From assembly GCF_000372725.1 (NCBI RefSeq), contig NW_005200169.1, forward strand, positions 137,524 through 169,914: DNA of 32,391 nucleotides, in the 5' to 3' direction. A model generated the notes under the pieces. The model saw only the letters and a program-made list of their open reading frames with translations. It was not told the DNA's origin and ran no database searches. Below, piece after piece: positions 9,357 to 18,402 of this stretch; positions within the stretch are counted from its first letter, which is position 1; each line of letters starts with the position of its first letter. Made by a program: the position numbers and the translations under genes. Source of the DNA: Emiliania huxleyi CCMP1516 (lineage: Eukaryota; Haptophyta; Isochrysidales; Noelaerhabdaceae).

Positions 9357-10106
9357 CCTGGGGTGTCGACGGGCCCCCGGGGGCGACGGGGGTGCTCTCG
9401 CGGGGGGTCCCCCCAGTCAAGGGGGTCTGGGGCGCAGCCCCAGGTAGCCCGCCGCAGGCGCCGATTTTTTGGGGCTTTTTTGACTGATTTTCATGAGGTG
9501 TTGCTACTATTTTGGGACCAGTTGAAGCCTAAAAATGGCTACAAATACAGTCACAGCAGCTGCTCGTCATGAGCTGCTACTGTGTGGCAGAGCCCAGAGA
9601 GAGGGCTTTCAGGAGCACTATTCAGTTTGATCCAGCTCAACGTTGCGGAGTAGTAAGACTGTTCCGTTGCCGTGAGCGGCCGGCGGCCGGCGGCGGCCGG
9701 TGCGGCACGCGGAGCACTCCGTGAGCGGTGACGGGTGCGGACGAGCGAATGAGAGGTCCCTTTCAGTGAGAGATAGGCAGTCCTAGTCCCTAACAACACA
9801 CCTTCCACAGATAGCGACCTCTCATTCGCTCGTCCGCGCCCGTCACTGCTAGTCGGGGCACTCCCGGCGTACGGCCCGGTCCCGGTCGTCACTCCGGTTG
9901 CTCGTGTTCACACCGTCAGAACTCAGCTCCGCTAAGGATCCAGCGTCTGAGACTTGGTCATCTTACACAACTTTTGTAGTAGAGCACAATGGCACCCTTG
10001 CATCAAGTGCATCACTTCATTAATACCGTATATACCGACCCCCGTTTTCGGCCGCCGCGGCCGGAGAGCACCCCCGTCGCCCCCGGGGGCCCGTCGACAC
10101 CCCAGG
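9357..10106. mobile_element. Candidate element bounded by a perfect 43-bp inverted repeat
   Basis: Bases 9357-9399 and 10064-10106 are exact reverse complements over 43 bp (starting CCTGGGGTGTCGACGGGCCC on the left). They enclose about 660 bp that includes a second, smaller foldback. No transposase frame lies inside, so it could be a non-autonomous element of MITE type, or two oppositely oriented copies of one repeat. The right arm abuts the start of another dispersed repeat (10095 onwards). Both arms translate to the same PGVSTGPRGRRGCS peptide in opposite orientation. Confidence 0.6.
9727..9846. repeat. Foldback with 31-bp arms
   Basis: Bases 9727-9757 and 9816-9846 are reverse complements with one mismatch in 31 bp; the loop is ~58 bp. 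The inner ends are GAGAGGTC/GACCTCTC. A stem of this length is a foldback transposon or a long-hairpin RNA candidate. It is nested within the 43-bp inverted repeat. Confidence 0.75.
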
Positions 10107-10392
10107 CCTTGCTCGAGGAGAGCTCGATAGACTCGAGGGGCCAGGATATGCAGCGAGGAGGGCGGAGCTGCGCCGAAAGGCGAAAGAAGCCGAGAGAACA
10201 AGGGACCGGCAGGCGGCGGCGGCGTCGCAGAACGAGGCAGAGGAGAGCGACGCGACAGAAGAAGAAGCGACACGGGAAAGAACAACGAGAGTGGGACGAC
10301 CGCGAGGTGGCATGAAGGTTGCAGCGAGAATCGGCGAGAGACTGCGAAGAGAGATAGGAAGAGGCGGACGCCCAAGGGTGGGCGACGGCTAG
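10095..10392 (+). mobile_element. Dispersed repeat copy A with conserved basic, AT-hook-like protein tail
   Basis: An open plus-strand frame of about 98 codons ends at the TAG at 10390-10392. Its last part reads RERTTRVGRPRGGMKVAAR and then PRVGDG. The same peptide ends copy C (20096-20335, minus) and copy B (24687-24802, plus), with a shared downstream non-coding part containing CTCCTTAAAATCCCTGTG. The GRPRGG core resembles an AT-hook. I read it as the 3' end of a retroelement or DNA transposon protein; the family is not recognised. The start of the protein is not seen here. Confidence 0.6.
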
Positions 10393-10480
10393 CGCACCAC
10401 ACCCCTCTCCTTAAAATCCCTGTGTGGTGGCGGCGTGTCGTCCTCCCATCCCTCCCTTGGGTTGTCCGTTTTCTTCCTCT
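10393..10480 (+). repeat. Non-coding 3' part of dispersed repeat copy A
   Basis: This segment follows the stop codon and includes CCTTAAAATCCCTGTGTGGT and CTCCCATCCCTCCCTTGGGT. It matches 24803-24893 on the same strand and 20027-20095 on the opposite strand, and a diverged copy at 11885-12110. Confidence 0.75.
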
Positions 10481-10932
10481 TTTTGAAAGTGTGAACAGGT
10501 TGGAGCAGCAGCTCCTGAGCACGGCGCCGCAGGCGCCTGTTGATAGGTCCAGGTGATAGCCCTGGATGGGCAATGCATACGCCTAGTTGGGCCTCAGATC
10601 GCCCGACCGCGTCCCGCGGTGCTCTGCCGTCGGATTTGTGACGCCGCCGCACCGCGCCGCGCCGGGGGCCCTCCGGAGGCCGAGGATGGCCGTGACGGAC
10701 CGGGACGAGCTCTGAGAGGGTCAGTGTCAGTGTATATATTGTAGAAACCAATCATGTCCACAATATCTCTCAGTCTAGCTAAGCCTGGGAAGGCGATGCC
10801 GGGGCCGTACAGCAGCTTGATGGTGCTTCGCCGGCGTGCGTCCCGGAGCAGACCCGGACGCGGGCGGTCCGTGGGAGGAAAACGAAGATCAGCGCCGACG
10901 GCGCTCTGATTCGACTTTTAACTTCAAACAAA

Positions 10933-10971
10933 GACAGTCGCACGCGCCGCAGCGCGGCGCGTGCGACTGTC
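10933..10971. repeat. Perfect 18-bp stem hairpin with 3-nt loop
   Basis: The left arm GACAGTCGCACGCGCCGC is followed by AGC and the exact reverse complement. Eighteen paired bases and a three-base loop make a very stable structure. No coding frame or gene end adjoins it, so its role is open: terminator-like, recombination or replication site, or a small-RNA precursor too short for a usual pre-miRNA. Confidence 0.9.
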
Positions 10972-11076
10972 AGGAGCGGATCCGTCAGTTAGTCGTGTTC
11001 ACGCCGGCATCGTGATCCTCACAACCTGCGCTAGGCCACAACAGTATCTCACAGCAGACAGGCTCGACACAGGTGC

Positions 11077-11134
11077 GAACTGGCGCGTGCTAGCACTATC
11101 ACAGGCACACCACACCCTCCGCCTAAGCGACTCC
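11077..11134 (+). repeat. Dispersed repeat (other copy 24908-24966)
   Basis: The two stretches share ACTGGCGCG, CACAGG and CCGCCTAAGCGACTCC in the same order and orientation with moderate divergence. Shorter shared words (ATGGCAAAAGAATT, TCTCACAGCAGAC) also link 11040-11160 with 8436-8485, so a family of decayed elements occupies this region. Confidence 0.55.
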
Positions 11135-11186
11135 GTTAAGAACATGGCAAAAGAATTATCCCTCTAGGCGAGAAACTTCAGGGCGG

Positions 11187-11332
<146 letters not shown>

Positions 11333-11740
11333 CATGCACAGACACACAGCCCCTTCCTCTCCCCCCTCAACTCCCCCTTCAAGACCTTCCCAAGGGCGAG
11401 GACACGCGCAGGCCGCACCTCTAGTGAGGCCCGCATAGTATGTGGGAGACTCATGCCGCCGCCCCTGCCACCCCTGTGTCAGTGTGCCCGTGGTAGTGAG
11501 AGACTGCCGGTGAGAAGCCGGAGGAAGGTCGCTAGACTGAGATGAGAGACCGCCAGTGGAGTTGGGATTCCACCGTGCATCGCGCTGCGAGCCTGTCGTG
11601 TCCCTTGTCAGGAGCAGGAGAGCCCACGCCTGTCCCCCTGATCGTCCTTCCAAAATCCTGCTCGTGCAGGTGGGGACCCTGTCCTCCTCCCCTATCCCTC
11701 GTTTGGGCTGTCTGTTTTCTTTCTTTCTGCAGAAGCGGAG

Positions 11741-11766
11741 TGTGTGTGTGTGTGTGTGTGTGTGCG

Positions 11767-11860
<94 letters not shown>
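11741..11860. repeat. (TG)n microsatellite
   Basis: About 60 TG dinucleotides with two GTGTGCG interruptions near the start. Together with the CA tract at 11190-11330 it could pair within one strand to give a stem of more than 100 bp. Confidence 0.97.
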
Positions 11861-11864
<4 letters not shown>

Positions 11865-11884
11865 CACTCACACACTCACGCACC

Positions 11885-12110
11885 ACACGAAGCGGAGGAA
11901 GAGCAAGAGGCAGACGCCCAAGACTAGCTCTAGGCCCAAGGGTGGGCGACGGCTAGGCACACTCTCCTCTCCTTAAAATAACCTTGTCAGCAGTTCACCC
12001 TCGGGTATGTTCGTAAGAACCACATACACTGAAAATCCCTGTGTGTGCTGTGTGGTGGCGGCGTGCCTGCCGTCCTCTCGCTCCCATCCCTCCCCCTTAT
12101 ATGGGGTTGT
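11885..12110 (+). repeat. Diverged copy D of the dispersed repeat family
   Basis: It keeps AAGGGTGGGCGACGGCTAG, CTCCTTAAAAT, the TCCCTGTG...TGTGGTGGCGGCGTG block and CTCCCATCCCTCCC in the order of copies A, B and C, but with a ~50-bp insertion after TTAAAAT and other changes. A partial piece of the tail also precedes the TG tract (about 11680-11735). Confidence 0.65.
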
Positions 12111-12221
12111 CTCCCTTTCCTTCTTTTTCTTTCAAACGAATTTCAAAAAATCCTTTCCGCTTTCCCGAAAATAAAACACCCTGGCACCGCCAAGAACAGA
12201 GTCGGCGTGTGGCGGGCCCGC

Positions 12222-15200
12222 CTACAGCCCGCGCCAGGACCACGCCAGCGCCGCAGAGCGCGTCGCGCTCAGCTGCTCGGACGCCTTCTCGGCCGTCTTC
12301 AGCAGGTCCATCCCCACTCTAGTCCCCACCGCCTCTGCGCGGATCACGACCGCCTCCGCCCCTTTTGCGACCGCCTCGGCGCCCTTGGCCACCGCCTCGG
12401 CGCCCTTGCGCATCTCCGCCGCCACCTCCGCCGCCTTTGCGGTCGCGAGCGCGGCCGAGGAGTCGCGCAGCAAGCACGCCGCCAGGCCGTGAAACTAAGG
12501 CGGAGGATGTCAGCAAGGTGAGGCGCCTTGGGTGCGAAGGGTCGGCTGCAAGAGTCGGCCGTGTATAGCGCCGCGCCTGCGCCTTGAGCTCGCTCTCGGA
12601 GCCGACGAAGCTGCGTAGCGCCCACCCGTCCGGACCGAGGGCCTAGAGGGAAAGCTCCGAGAAGCTTCGGGGAGAGGGCTCGGGGCGCCCGCGTGAGCCG
12701 TGACCGAATGCCAAGTGCTGCGACTTGTTGAGAGTGACGCGCAGGCTCGACACGCGGAGCAAGCCCACCTGCGAGCTTTGAACGACGTTGAGCCGACGTT
12801 GAGCCGAGGTTGAGCCGAGGTTGCGAGATTGGGCCGCCTGCCACTCTACCCCGTCGAGGAACCTCTCCTCGGAGCGGCGCGCCATCGTGTTCTCGACCCA
12901 CCGCGTGCCTTGTGGACACACACAGCGGGCGGTCAGGGAGACGCCGTTCACACCTCGTCGTCTCTCCGCCACCCATTGGATGCCCTGGTGCGCCAGCAAC
13001 TGCAGCCGGTCCGAGTTCTTGGCAGACAGGCCGGCCAGCTGCGCGGAGAGCCGCGTCAGCAAAGACGCACCGCCTGCTCACACGCCTCCACCCGTCAAGG
13101 CACGGGACGGGGTGGCTAGCTTCCGCCTGGCTTGTCCGCGCCGGAGCTGCTGCCCTCTGCTGAAGGCGCGCCCGGCTCGCCCACCCCGCACCAGTCCTCG
13201 TCGAGCGTCTAGGGTTATAGGAGCAGGATTCGGGTCAGGGTTAGGCTGCCCCCACACCGCACCATCCCTCGTCGAACGCCTCCGGAAAATCCTCCTCGTC
13301 GCTACTGCCTCCGCCGCCGCCGCCCACGCCGCCGCCGCCCACGCCGCCACCGCCTCCGCCTCCGCCTCCTCCTCCACCGCCTCCTCCGCCTCCTCCCCCG
13401 CCTCCCCCGCCTCCTCCGCCTCCTCCTCCGCCTCCTCCGCCTCCTCCTCCGCCTCCGCCTCCTCCTCCTCCGCCTCCGCCTCCGAGGTCGTCGTGCTCGT
13501 CGCGAGCTGACGCTTGCCCGCCCAGCGACTGCCCTCGCCAGCGCCGCCGCCACTCGCGCCGCCTTCGCTGCGCCAAGACAAGCTGCAGCGTCCTCTCGCC
13601 TGGAGCCATAGGGCGGTGGCGCGCGCCTCCACCCGCCGCGCCGCCGACCCGCGGCCCCGCGCCAGAGGTGGGAGGGTGAAGAGGGTCAAGAGGAGGGGAG
13701 GAGGGGAGGAGGGGAGGAGGGGAGGAGGGGAGGAGGGGAGGAGAGGAGGAGAGGAGGAGAGGAGGAGAGGAGGAGAGGAGGAGAGGAGGAGAGGAGGAGA
13801 GGAGGAGAGGAGGAGAGGAGGAGAGGAGGAGAGGAGGAGAGGAGGAGAGGAGGAGAGGAGGAGAGGAGGGGAGGAGGGGAGAGGAGGAGAGGAGGAGAGG
13901 AGGAGAGGAGGAGAGGAGAGGAGGAGAGGAGGGAGAAGGCGGTGGGGCGGGTCGCCGTCCCACTCGGCAACGAGCTACTCTCGGGTAATCTCGGGTAATC
14001 TCGGGTAGTCTCGGGCCATCTCGGTTAATCTAGGGCCATCTCGGGTCATCTCACCGTCCCACTCGGCAAAGAGCCGCTCGATCCACTCGCTGTTGGACGC
14101 CCACGCGCAGTCGCGCTGGTCTGCCTGCTGGCTCGCGATCGCACCCTCGACAGACGCCACCCAAGAGTCTCTCTCCTCGCGCGAGCCCGCGATGAGCGTG
14201 AGGCGCTCCTTGCCCGTGATGACGGTGAAGGGGGCGCCTGCCCACACAGTCAATCCCATAAGTCCGTGAGGCGTCCGTGGAGCGCTCCTCGCCCGCGGCG
14301 AGGGGCAGCACACGAGCGCGCCTTCGCCCCACGTGTGCTGTCGCGCCGCCGGCGGCGGCGGCGGCGTCGCGTCGGATGCCGTCGCGGGGGCGGCGTCTGT
14401 GCTTGCGACTCCCCAGTTTGAGGCGCGCCGGTCGGCGGTGAGCGCAGCGACGTCGTCCTCGCGCGCGACGGAGGAGGTGGGCAGCAGCTTGAAGGTGCCT
14501 GCTCACGGCCCTGGGCCTGTGAAGAGACTGCGCAGAGGAGGAGAGCAGCAGCAGCCTCGCAGGCTGCTCCTCGAGGCTTCCCCGCCGACGAGCCGGCAGT
14601 GAACCAGACGAGCGCCGTCGGCTCGAGCACGGCGAGCCGCGCCGACGGCTGGCCGAACCCGGTCCGAGGCAGCTTGAGCAGCGTGCCGCGGCGCAATCCT
14701 CCCTCCTCGGGAGAGGCTCCTCCGCCCCCGCCCCCGCCCCCGCCCCCGCCCCCGCCGCCTCGGCGGCCCTCGTGCGGCGGGCCCGCGCCGTCCTCCAGGT
14801 AGAGCTCGACGCCGTCGATGGTGGCCACCTCGAGCTCCTTGATGCGAAAGCCCCAGGTGAAGGCGAGCGGCCCGAGCCGGTTCTGCCCCGCAGTCAGCGG
14901 CGGCAGGAGCGAGCAGAAGCCGACCAGGCGGCGAAACTGGATGCGTAGCCGGCGGATGCGAAGCGAAAAGGGAGCCTCCCACGGCCCGCCCGGCCCATTT
15001 TCCACCTGCACGCCTGCGGCGGCGGTGTGAGCGGCGGTGTGAGCGGCGGTGAGAGCGGCGGTGAGAGCGGCGGCGGGCGAGAGGGCTGAGTGATTGGTGG
15101 CGATGTAGAACCTGTGAAGACGATCGACGTGCTCGTGATCCGCAATGACTCACACGACCACCGGGTCCCAAGCTTCTTTGTCAGAACATGTTCGAGCCCC

Positions 15201-15313
15201 CTCTTGGCGAGGCGCTCGACGAATGGCCAGCGAAAATACGCGGTGGTGGCAGAGATGAGAAGGAGGGCAATCAGCAGTTTAATGGCACACACGAAGAAGA
15301 ACCAGTTTGACAT
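12222..15313 (-). CDS. Membrane-anchored PH-domain protein with lipid-transfer-like N-terminus, 11 exons
   Basis: Exons placed by frame and splice signals: 15112-15313, 14561-15013, 14322-14498, 14055-14237, 13280-13974, 13127-13208, 12954-13073, 12850-12908, 12712-12768, 12577-12642, 12222-12494; together 2367 nt, 788 residues. The start has a transmembrane helix (AIKLLIALLLISATTAYF), then VQVENGPGGPWEAPFSLRI and LAFTWGFRIKELEVATIDG, beta-strand segments like those of chorein/AsmA-type lipid-transfer proteins (inference). Residues ~175-315 are a PH domain: RRGTLLKLPRTG, ALVWFTAG and the final helix RERDSW-type EERDSWVASVEGAI. The middle is Ser/Pro/Leu octapeptide repeats and a Gly run, and is the least certain part because the 8-bp DNA repeat is open in every frame. 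The C-terminus has heptad-like KGAEAVAKGAEAVAKGAEAV. A TAG at 13116 would end a 600-residue version if the 13074-13126 intron is not real. It probably works at a membrane contact by binding phosphoinositide; the product is otherwise unassigned. Confidence 0.65.
12769..12849 (-). other. GT-AG intron filled with 11-bp tandem repeats
   Basis: Intron of the PH-domain gene (81 bp). On the coding strand the interior is four units of the type CCTCGGCTCAA/CGTCGGCTCAA. Splicing GACGGG to GTGGGCTTGCTC keeps the frame. Confidence 0.65.
13209..13279 (-). other. GC-AG intron whose start copies the next exon
   Basis: The intron begins GCGTTCGACGAGGGATGG (coding strand, from 13279) and the next exon begins ACGCTCGACGAGGACTGG (from 13208); 24 of the first 29 bases agree. 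The joined frame reads SSDEEDFPE then TLDEDWCGVGEPG. The intron tail contains CCTAACCCTGACCC. Confidence 0.6.
13690..13940. repeat. 8-bp polypurine tandem repeat (GAGGAGGA units)
   Basis: About 250 bp of GGA/GAGA-rich repeats with period 8 on the plus strand, inside the proposed exon 13280-13974 of the PH-domain gene. Read on the minus strand it gives an octapeptide repeat of Pro, Leu and Ser. Because a period of 8 with no stop is open in all frames, openness here does not prove coding. The tract could form triplex DNA. Confidence 0.9.
13975..14054 (-). other. GT-AG intron of seven 10-bp repeats, flanked by a 20-bp exon duplication
   Basis: On the plus strand the body is TCGGGTAATC-type units repeated about seven times (13979-14050). 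The 20 bases ending the upstream exon (14055-14074 region, GCCGAGTGGGACG core) recur at the start of the downstream exon (13955-13974) with one mismatch. Donor GTGAGATG and acceptor GAGTAG are good matches. Confidence 0.7.
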
Positions 15314-16155
15314 GATGCAGCGGTAAGAGGAAGAAAAACACCGACCCGCGCGCAGGGGTTTGAGACCGGTCATGAATGAGTGCGCGACACGCATGTTGCG
15401 ATCAGCGTTGTTGATGTTCTGCGCGACGCCACAGAAGGCGGCGTGCGAGCTGTTGTGTGCTTTTTTTTTCGTTTTAGCTGCTGTGCGAAGCCACGCGAAA
15501 GTGTGAGTGAGTACGCATACGCACACACGCGATGGATAAAGAAATTGATGACGGTTCCTGCGGAACTGGGAGTTTACCTTGTGTAGGGCGTGAGCTGCCG
15601 CCGGCCCGAGGCGTGAACCATCGCCTTGGCCGCCCGTGAACCGGCGATATGCAGCGTGTTCTGCAGCCTTTGACGCAGGTCGCAAGAAGAGCGACTGCCA
15701 CTCCCCGGGCCGGGCCCTGGCGAGCGGGCGCATGGCGCCCGACGCTCTGCCATGACCTCCGGGAGGTTGAGTGGCGACCTCGGTGAGGTTTACTTAGATC
15801 TTAGTTCGTTCTACGGAGTGACAGCACCTCCGGGCGGTTTTAGAACTTTGATCGTTACTCAAGCCACACAGAACACCCGCTTACTAGCCTACTTTTCAGC
15901 GTTTCCGGGCTCGCAAAACCCGGCGGGTGCAGCGGCGCAAGACCTCTCGGAGGTCGCAGGCCGACCTCGGGGAGGTCGGGGAAAAACCCCCGTTCGGCTA
16001 TCTACTCGCTCCCCCGCTACTCACAGACACTACGGCTGTCACGGGAGACTCACAGTGGCTACTGAGACTGTTCACACGTGACGTTCACACCTGGGGGACC
16101 AGGGTGTATCCGCAACTCGCGCAGGGTTCCACGTCAACAACACTTTTACTAAGCG
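15314..16155. other. Divergent promoter region between the PH-domain gene and the nucleotidase gene
   Basis: About 840 bp between two divergent start codons. It holds the ACCTC-N3-GAGGT palindrome cluster at 15755-15976 and a GTTCACAC pair at 16069-16088. A minus-strand open stretch near 15590-15733 ends in CACAAGGTAAAC, which could be a 5' untranslated exon with a donor site; this is weak. Confidence 0.5.
15755..15976. promoter_or_regulatory. Cluster of five 13-bp palindromes, ACCTC-N3-GAGGT
   Basis: Copies lie at 15755-15767, 15777-15789, 15826-15838 (one arm base changed), 15942-15954 and 15964-15976. Two pairs are each exactly 22 bp apart start to start, about two helical turns. The cluster ends 180 bp before the nucleotidase start codon. 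Such an arrangement fits a dimeric DNA-binding protein; identity of the protein is unknown. Confidence 0.6.
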
Positions 16156-17686
16156 ATGCCCACCCACAGCATGACAGCAGCTGCAGCGGCGGGCGCCTCC
16201 CTGCTCATCATCTACCTCGCGATCCGCCGCCGGCGCCGCCTGAGCTCGAGCTTCCTGCCGACGCAATCCTTTGGCGCGAAGCACGAAGGGCTGCTCCGCG
16301 ACGCGCGGCTTGACAAACTGTTGGTCATCACGGACTTTGACGCGGTGCGACGCATATCTGTCATATCCCGGCTCCCGGCTCCCGCCCACGCCCCTCCGCG
16401 CCTCGTGCAGACGCTCACGACGGGAGACTCAACGCAGTGCCACGACCTCGTCGGCTTCTCGGACCTTCTGGCGGCGCAATTCCGCGAGGGCTTCGCGCCG
16501 CTGCTTGACTGGCAGACCAACCCGCTCACCGACGGCGTGCAGTGGTGGGACACGGCGCCCAGACACCGCCGGCGCCGCCTCGACGTGGCGTCGCCTCAGA
16601 CGCCTTTGGCCAAAGCGTAGGCGCACGCGCTGATGGTCAAGTATGGCCAGCCGCCCCGCTCGCTCATCCCGCGGATGGTGCGCCAGTCGAGCATGGTGCC
16701 CCGCCCCGGCGCGCTCAAGCTGCTGCACCGCCTCGCGCTGCTGAACGTGCCGGTGCTGATCGTCTCCGCGGGGCTGTCGGACGTGATTGAAGAGTTCCTC
16801 TTCCTCCGCCAGCACGACGCCCGGCTACAGCTGTGAACGGCGTCTCTTCACACCTCGTTGCTGTGAACAGGTTCCTCCGCCAGCACGACGCCCTCACGGA
16901 GAACATCACCGTGTGCTCGAACCGGCTCAACTACGGTGCCGACCTCGCGCCTCAGTCAGTGGCGCCGGACCCGCCCATCACCTCCTTCACCAAGGCCTCG
17001 GCCTACCGTGCCGCCGGCTCCTTCTTCAAGCACCACGCGGCGCGCCGCTCGCTGCTGGTGCTCGGCGACTCAATCACAGACATCGACGCCGCCACGGAGG
17101 TGCCGTACGACCACCTCATCTCGGTGGGTTTCCCAAACTCCCGCGGCCCAGAGGCGAGCAGATCGCCGAGAGATCGCCGAGAGATCGCCGAGAGATCGCC
17201 GAGATTGGCCAACTCGCGCCACGCGCGCACGTGACGGCCGCTGCGCCAGGGCGCCGAGCCGATTTCGGTGGCCCCACCACTCTCTTGTCACTGCAGGCGA
17301 CGGCAAAGTACGCCGAGTCCTACGACGCCCTCGTGCTCGGCGACCACGGCTCGCCGGCGTAGATGCTGACAACAGTAGATGCTGACAACAGTAGATGCTG
17401 ACAACAGTAGATGCTGACAACAGTAGATGCTGACAACAGATCCCCGCACTCCCCTAAGCACTCGAGAAGACACGAAAGACACTCACGCCACACCCAGACG
17501 CGGTGAAGAGTAATCTCTCTTTACACCCAGTCGCGGTGAGTCCACAACGCAGGCTCGCTGGCGGCGGTTGACGAGCTCGTCGATGACGTGATGGCCGCGG
17601 AGCTCTCGGCGAGCGAGCACATCACGCGGCTCTCGAAGCTGAAGCGCCAGCCGAGTACGGGCGCCTTTGGGGTTGACCGCCAGTGA
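16156..17686 (+). CDS. Pyrimidine 5'-nucleotidase, UMPH-1 / cytosolic 5'-nucleotidase III family, 6 exons
   Basis: Exons: 16156-16344, 16411-16554, 16621-16793, 16871-17153, 17297-17348, 17553-17686; 975 nt, 324 residues. It is a HAD-fold phosphatase that removes phosphate from pyrimidine nucleoside monophosphates. The catalytic motif I is LLVITDFDATLTTGDSTQCH (D-F-D-x-T, nucleophile first Asp), formed only after the first splice. Motif II is VLIVSAGLSDVIEE, then NITVCSNRLNY, PPITSFTKASA, and motif III/IV LLVLGDSITDIDAA. The C-terminus KYAESYDALVLGDHGSLAAV matches the family end after the last splice. Residues ~8-22 form a hydrophobic segment, so the enzyme may be membrane-anchored, unlike the soluble animal form. 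Three of the five introns are GC-AG. The 16794-16870 intron holds a 21-bp copy of the next exon. Product and exon structure are well supported by homology and frame. Confidence 0.9.
16794..16870 (+). other. GT-AG intron carrying a copy of the downstream exon start
   Basis: Bases 16800-16820 are identical to 16872-16892, the start of the next exon. The rest of the intron holds CTGTGAACGGCGTCTCTTCA and a second CTGTGAACAG at the acceptor. Splicing gives VIEEFLRQHDALTEN, as in the family. Confidence 0.8.
17154..17296 (+). other. GC-AG intron with 11-bp tandem repeat
   Basis: The intron begins GCGAGCAG and contains four AGATCGCCGAG units at 17160-17203. The next exon begins GCGACGG. The join PE-ATAKYAESYD restores the conserved C-terminal motif. 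Confidence 0.75.
17349..17552 (+). other. GC-AG intron holding a 16-bp minisatellite
   Basis: The intron begins GCTCGCCGGCG and the next exon begins GCTCGCTGGCG. Removal joins GDHG to SLAAVDELVDDV. Without this splice the protein would stop at a TAG at 17360-17362 inside the first repeat unit. Confidence 0.7.
17360..17439 (+). repeat. Five exact copies of TAGATGCTGACAACAG
   Basis: A 16-bp unit repeated five times without change, within the last intron of the nucleotidase gene. Exact copies imply recent expansion or an assembly effect. Confidence 0.97.
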
Positions 17687-17753
17687 GTGCGATGCAGCCG
17701 TCTGGGTGCTTCCTCCTGTCTTCTTCTTACCGGGGGGGGCAGCCCGCTGGAGA

Positions 17754-17848
17754 AAATAAATAAATAAAAACGGACACCTCTCTACTGTGAGATGGGTAAA
17801 AAGGAACAGGTGCCCGCCCTTGCGATCTTTGTGCAGGGTTCTTTGTGG
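17754..17848 (+). repeat. 95-bp dispersed repeat, copy 1
   Basis: Identical to 27207-27301 at 93 of 95 positions, same orientation. It begins with three AAAT units and contains CGGACACCTCTCTACTGTGA. Flanks are unrelated. It follows the nucleotidase stop by 68 bp. Confidence 0.95.
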
Positions 17849-18302
17849 AGAGGCAGGTGTGGCGCCTGCGCAGTGCGCTTTTTGTGGCCCCTGTGCGCGC
17901 CCTGGGCCCTGGCCGTGTGGCCGCGGGCCGCGCCGCGCGCGCGCGCGGGGCCGCCGCCGCCGCCGCCCGCGCGGCGCGTGCAGCTCGGTGTGCACGTGTG
18001 CGTGGGCCGCCAAAGCGGGGCGCTCGCGCGGGGTCGGTCGACGCTCTCCTGCATCCTGTGAGCTTTCACACACACACTCATCATTCTAGACACACTAATA
18101 GTAACCCCCCCCCCACCCACCCCCTGTCAAATGCCAGTGTGCGGGACGCGAACGGCGGCGCGAACTGCTCCCACCGCTAGAGAGCGCGCCCTGCATGAAG
18201 ACCGACGCGCGCGGCCCACACGACAAGTCGACAAGGCTCAAACAGCCGGGAGAGCTCGTCGCGGCACATTCTTGGAGTGAAATGTAATGATCGGCATACC
18301 TA

Positions 18303-18402
18303 NNNNNNNNNNNNNNNNNNNNNNNNNNNNNNNNNNNNNNNNNNNNNNNNNNNNNNNNNNNNNNNNNNNNNNNNNNNNNNNNNNNNNNNNNNNNNNNNNN
18401 NN
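18303..18402. other. Assembly gap of 100 N
   Basis: Exactly 100 N, a standard placeholder for a gap of unknown size, followed by a poly-G run. Order of the flanking parts is a scaffold inference. Confidence 0.99.

Noticed and set aside
13116..13118. TAG as the true end of the PH-domain gene
   Set aside because: Considered seriously. The next exon (GASLLTRLSAQLAGL) joins in frame by a 53-bp GC-AG intron and the downstream exons are clearly coding with no start codon of their own, so one gene is more likely, but it is not certain.
13686..13970. Three parallel frames through the polypurine tract
   Set aside because: An 8-bp repeat without stop is open in all frames, so none is evidence of a gene by itself. 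I kept one only because it connects to supported exons on both sides.
17360..17362. TAG as the end of the nucleotidase
   Set aside because: The family C-terminus continues, and SLAAVDELVDDV at 17553 restores it after a GC-AG splice.
17792..18061. 89-codon frame starting MGKKEQVPALAIFVQG
   Set aside because: Its start lies in the 95-bp dispersed repeat, also present at 27245, and the remainder is Arg/Pro/Ala low complexity.
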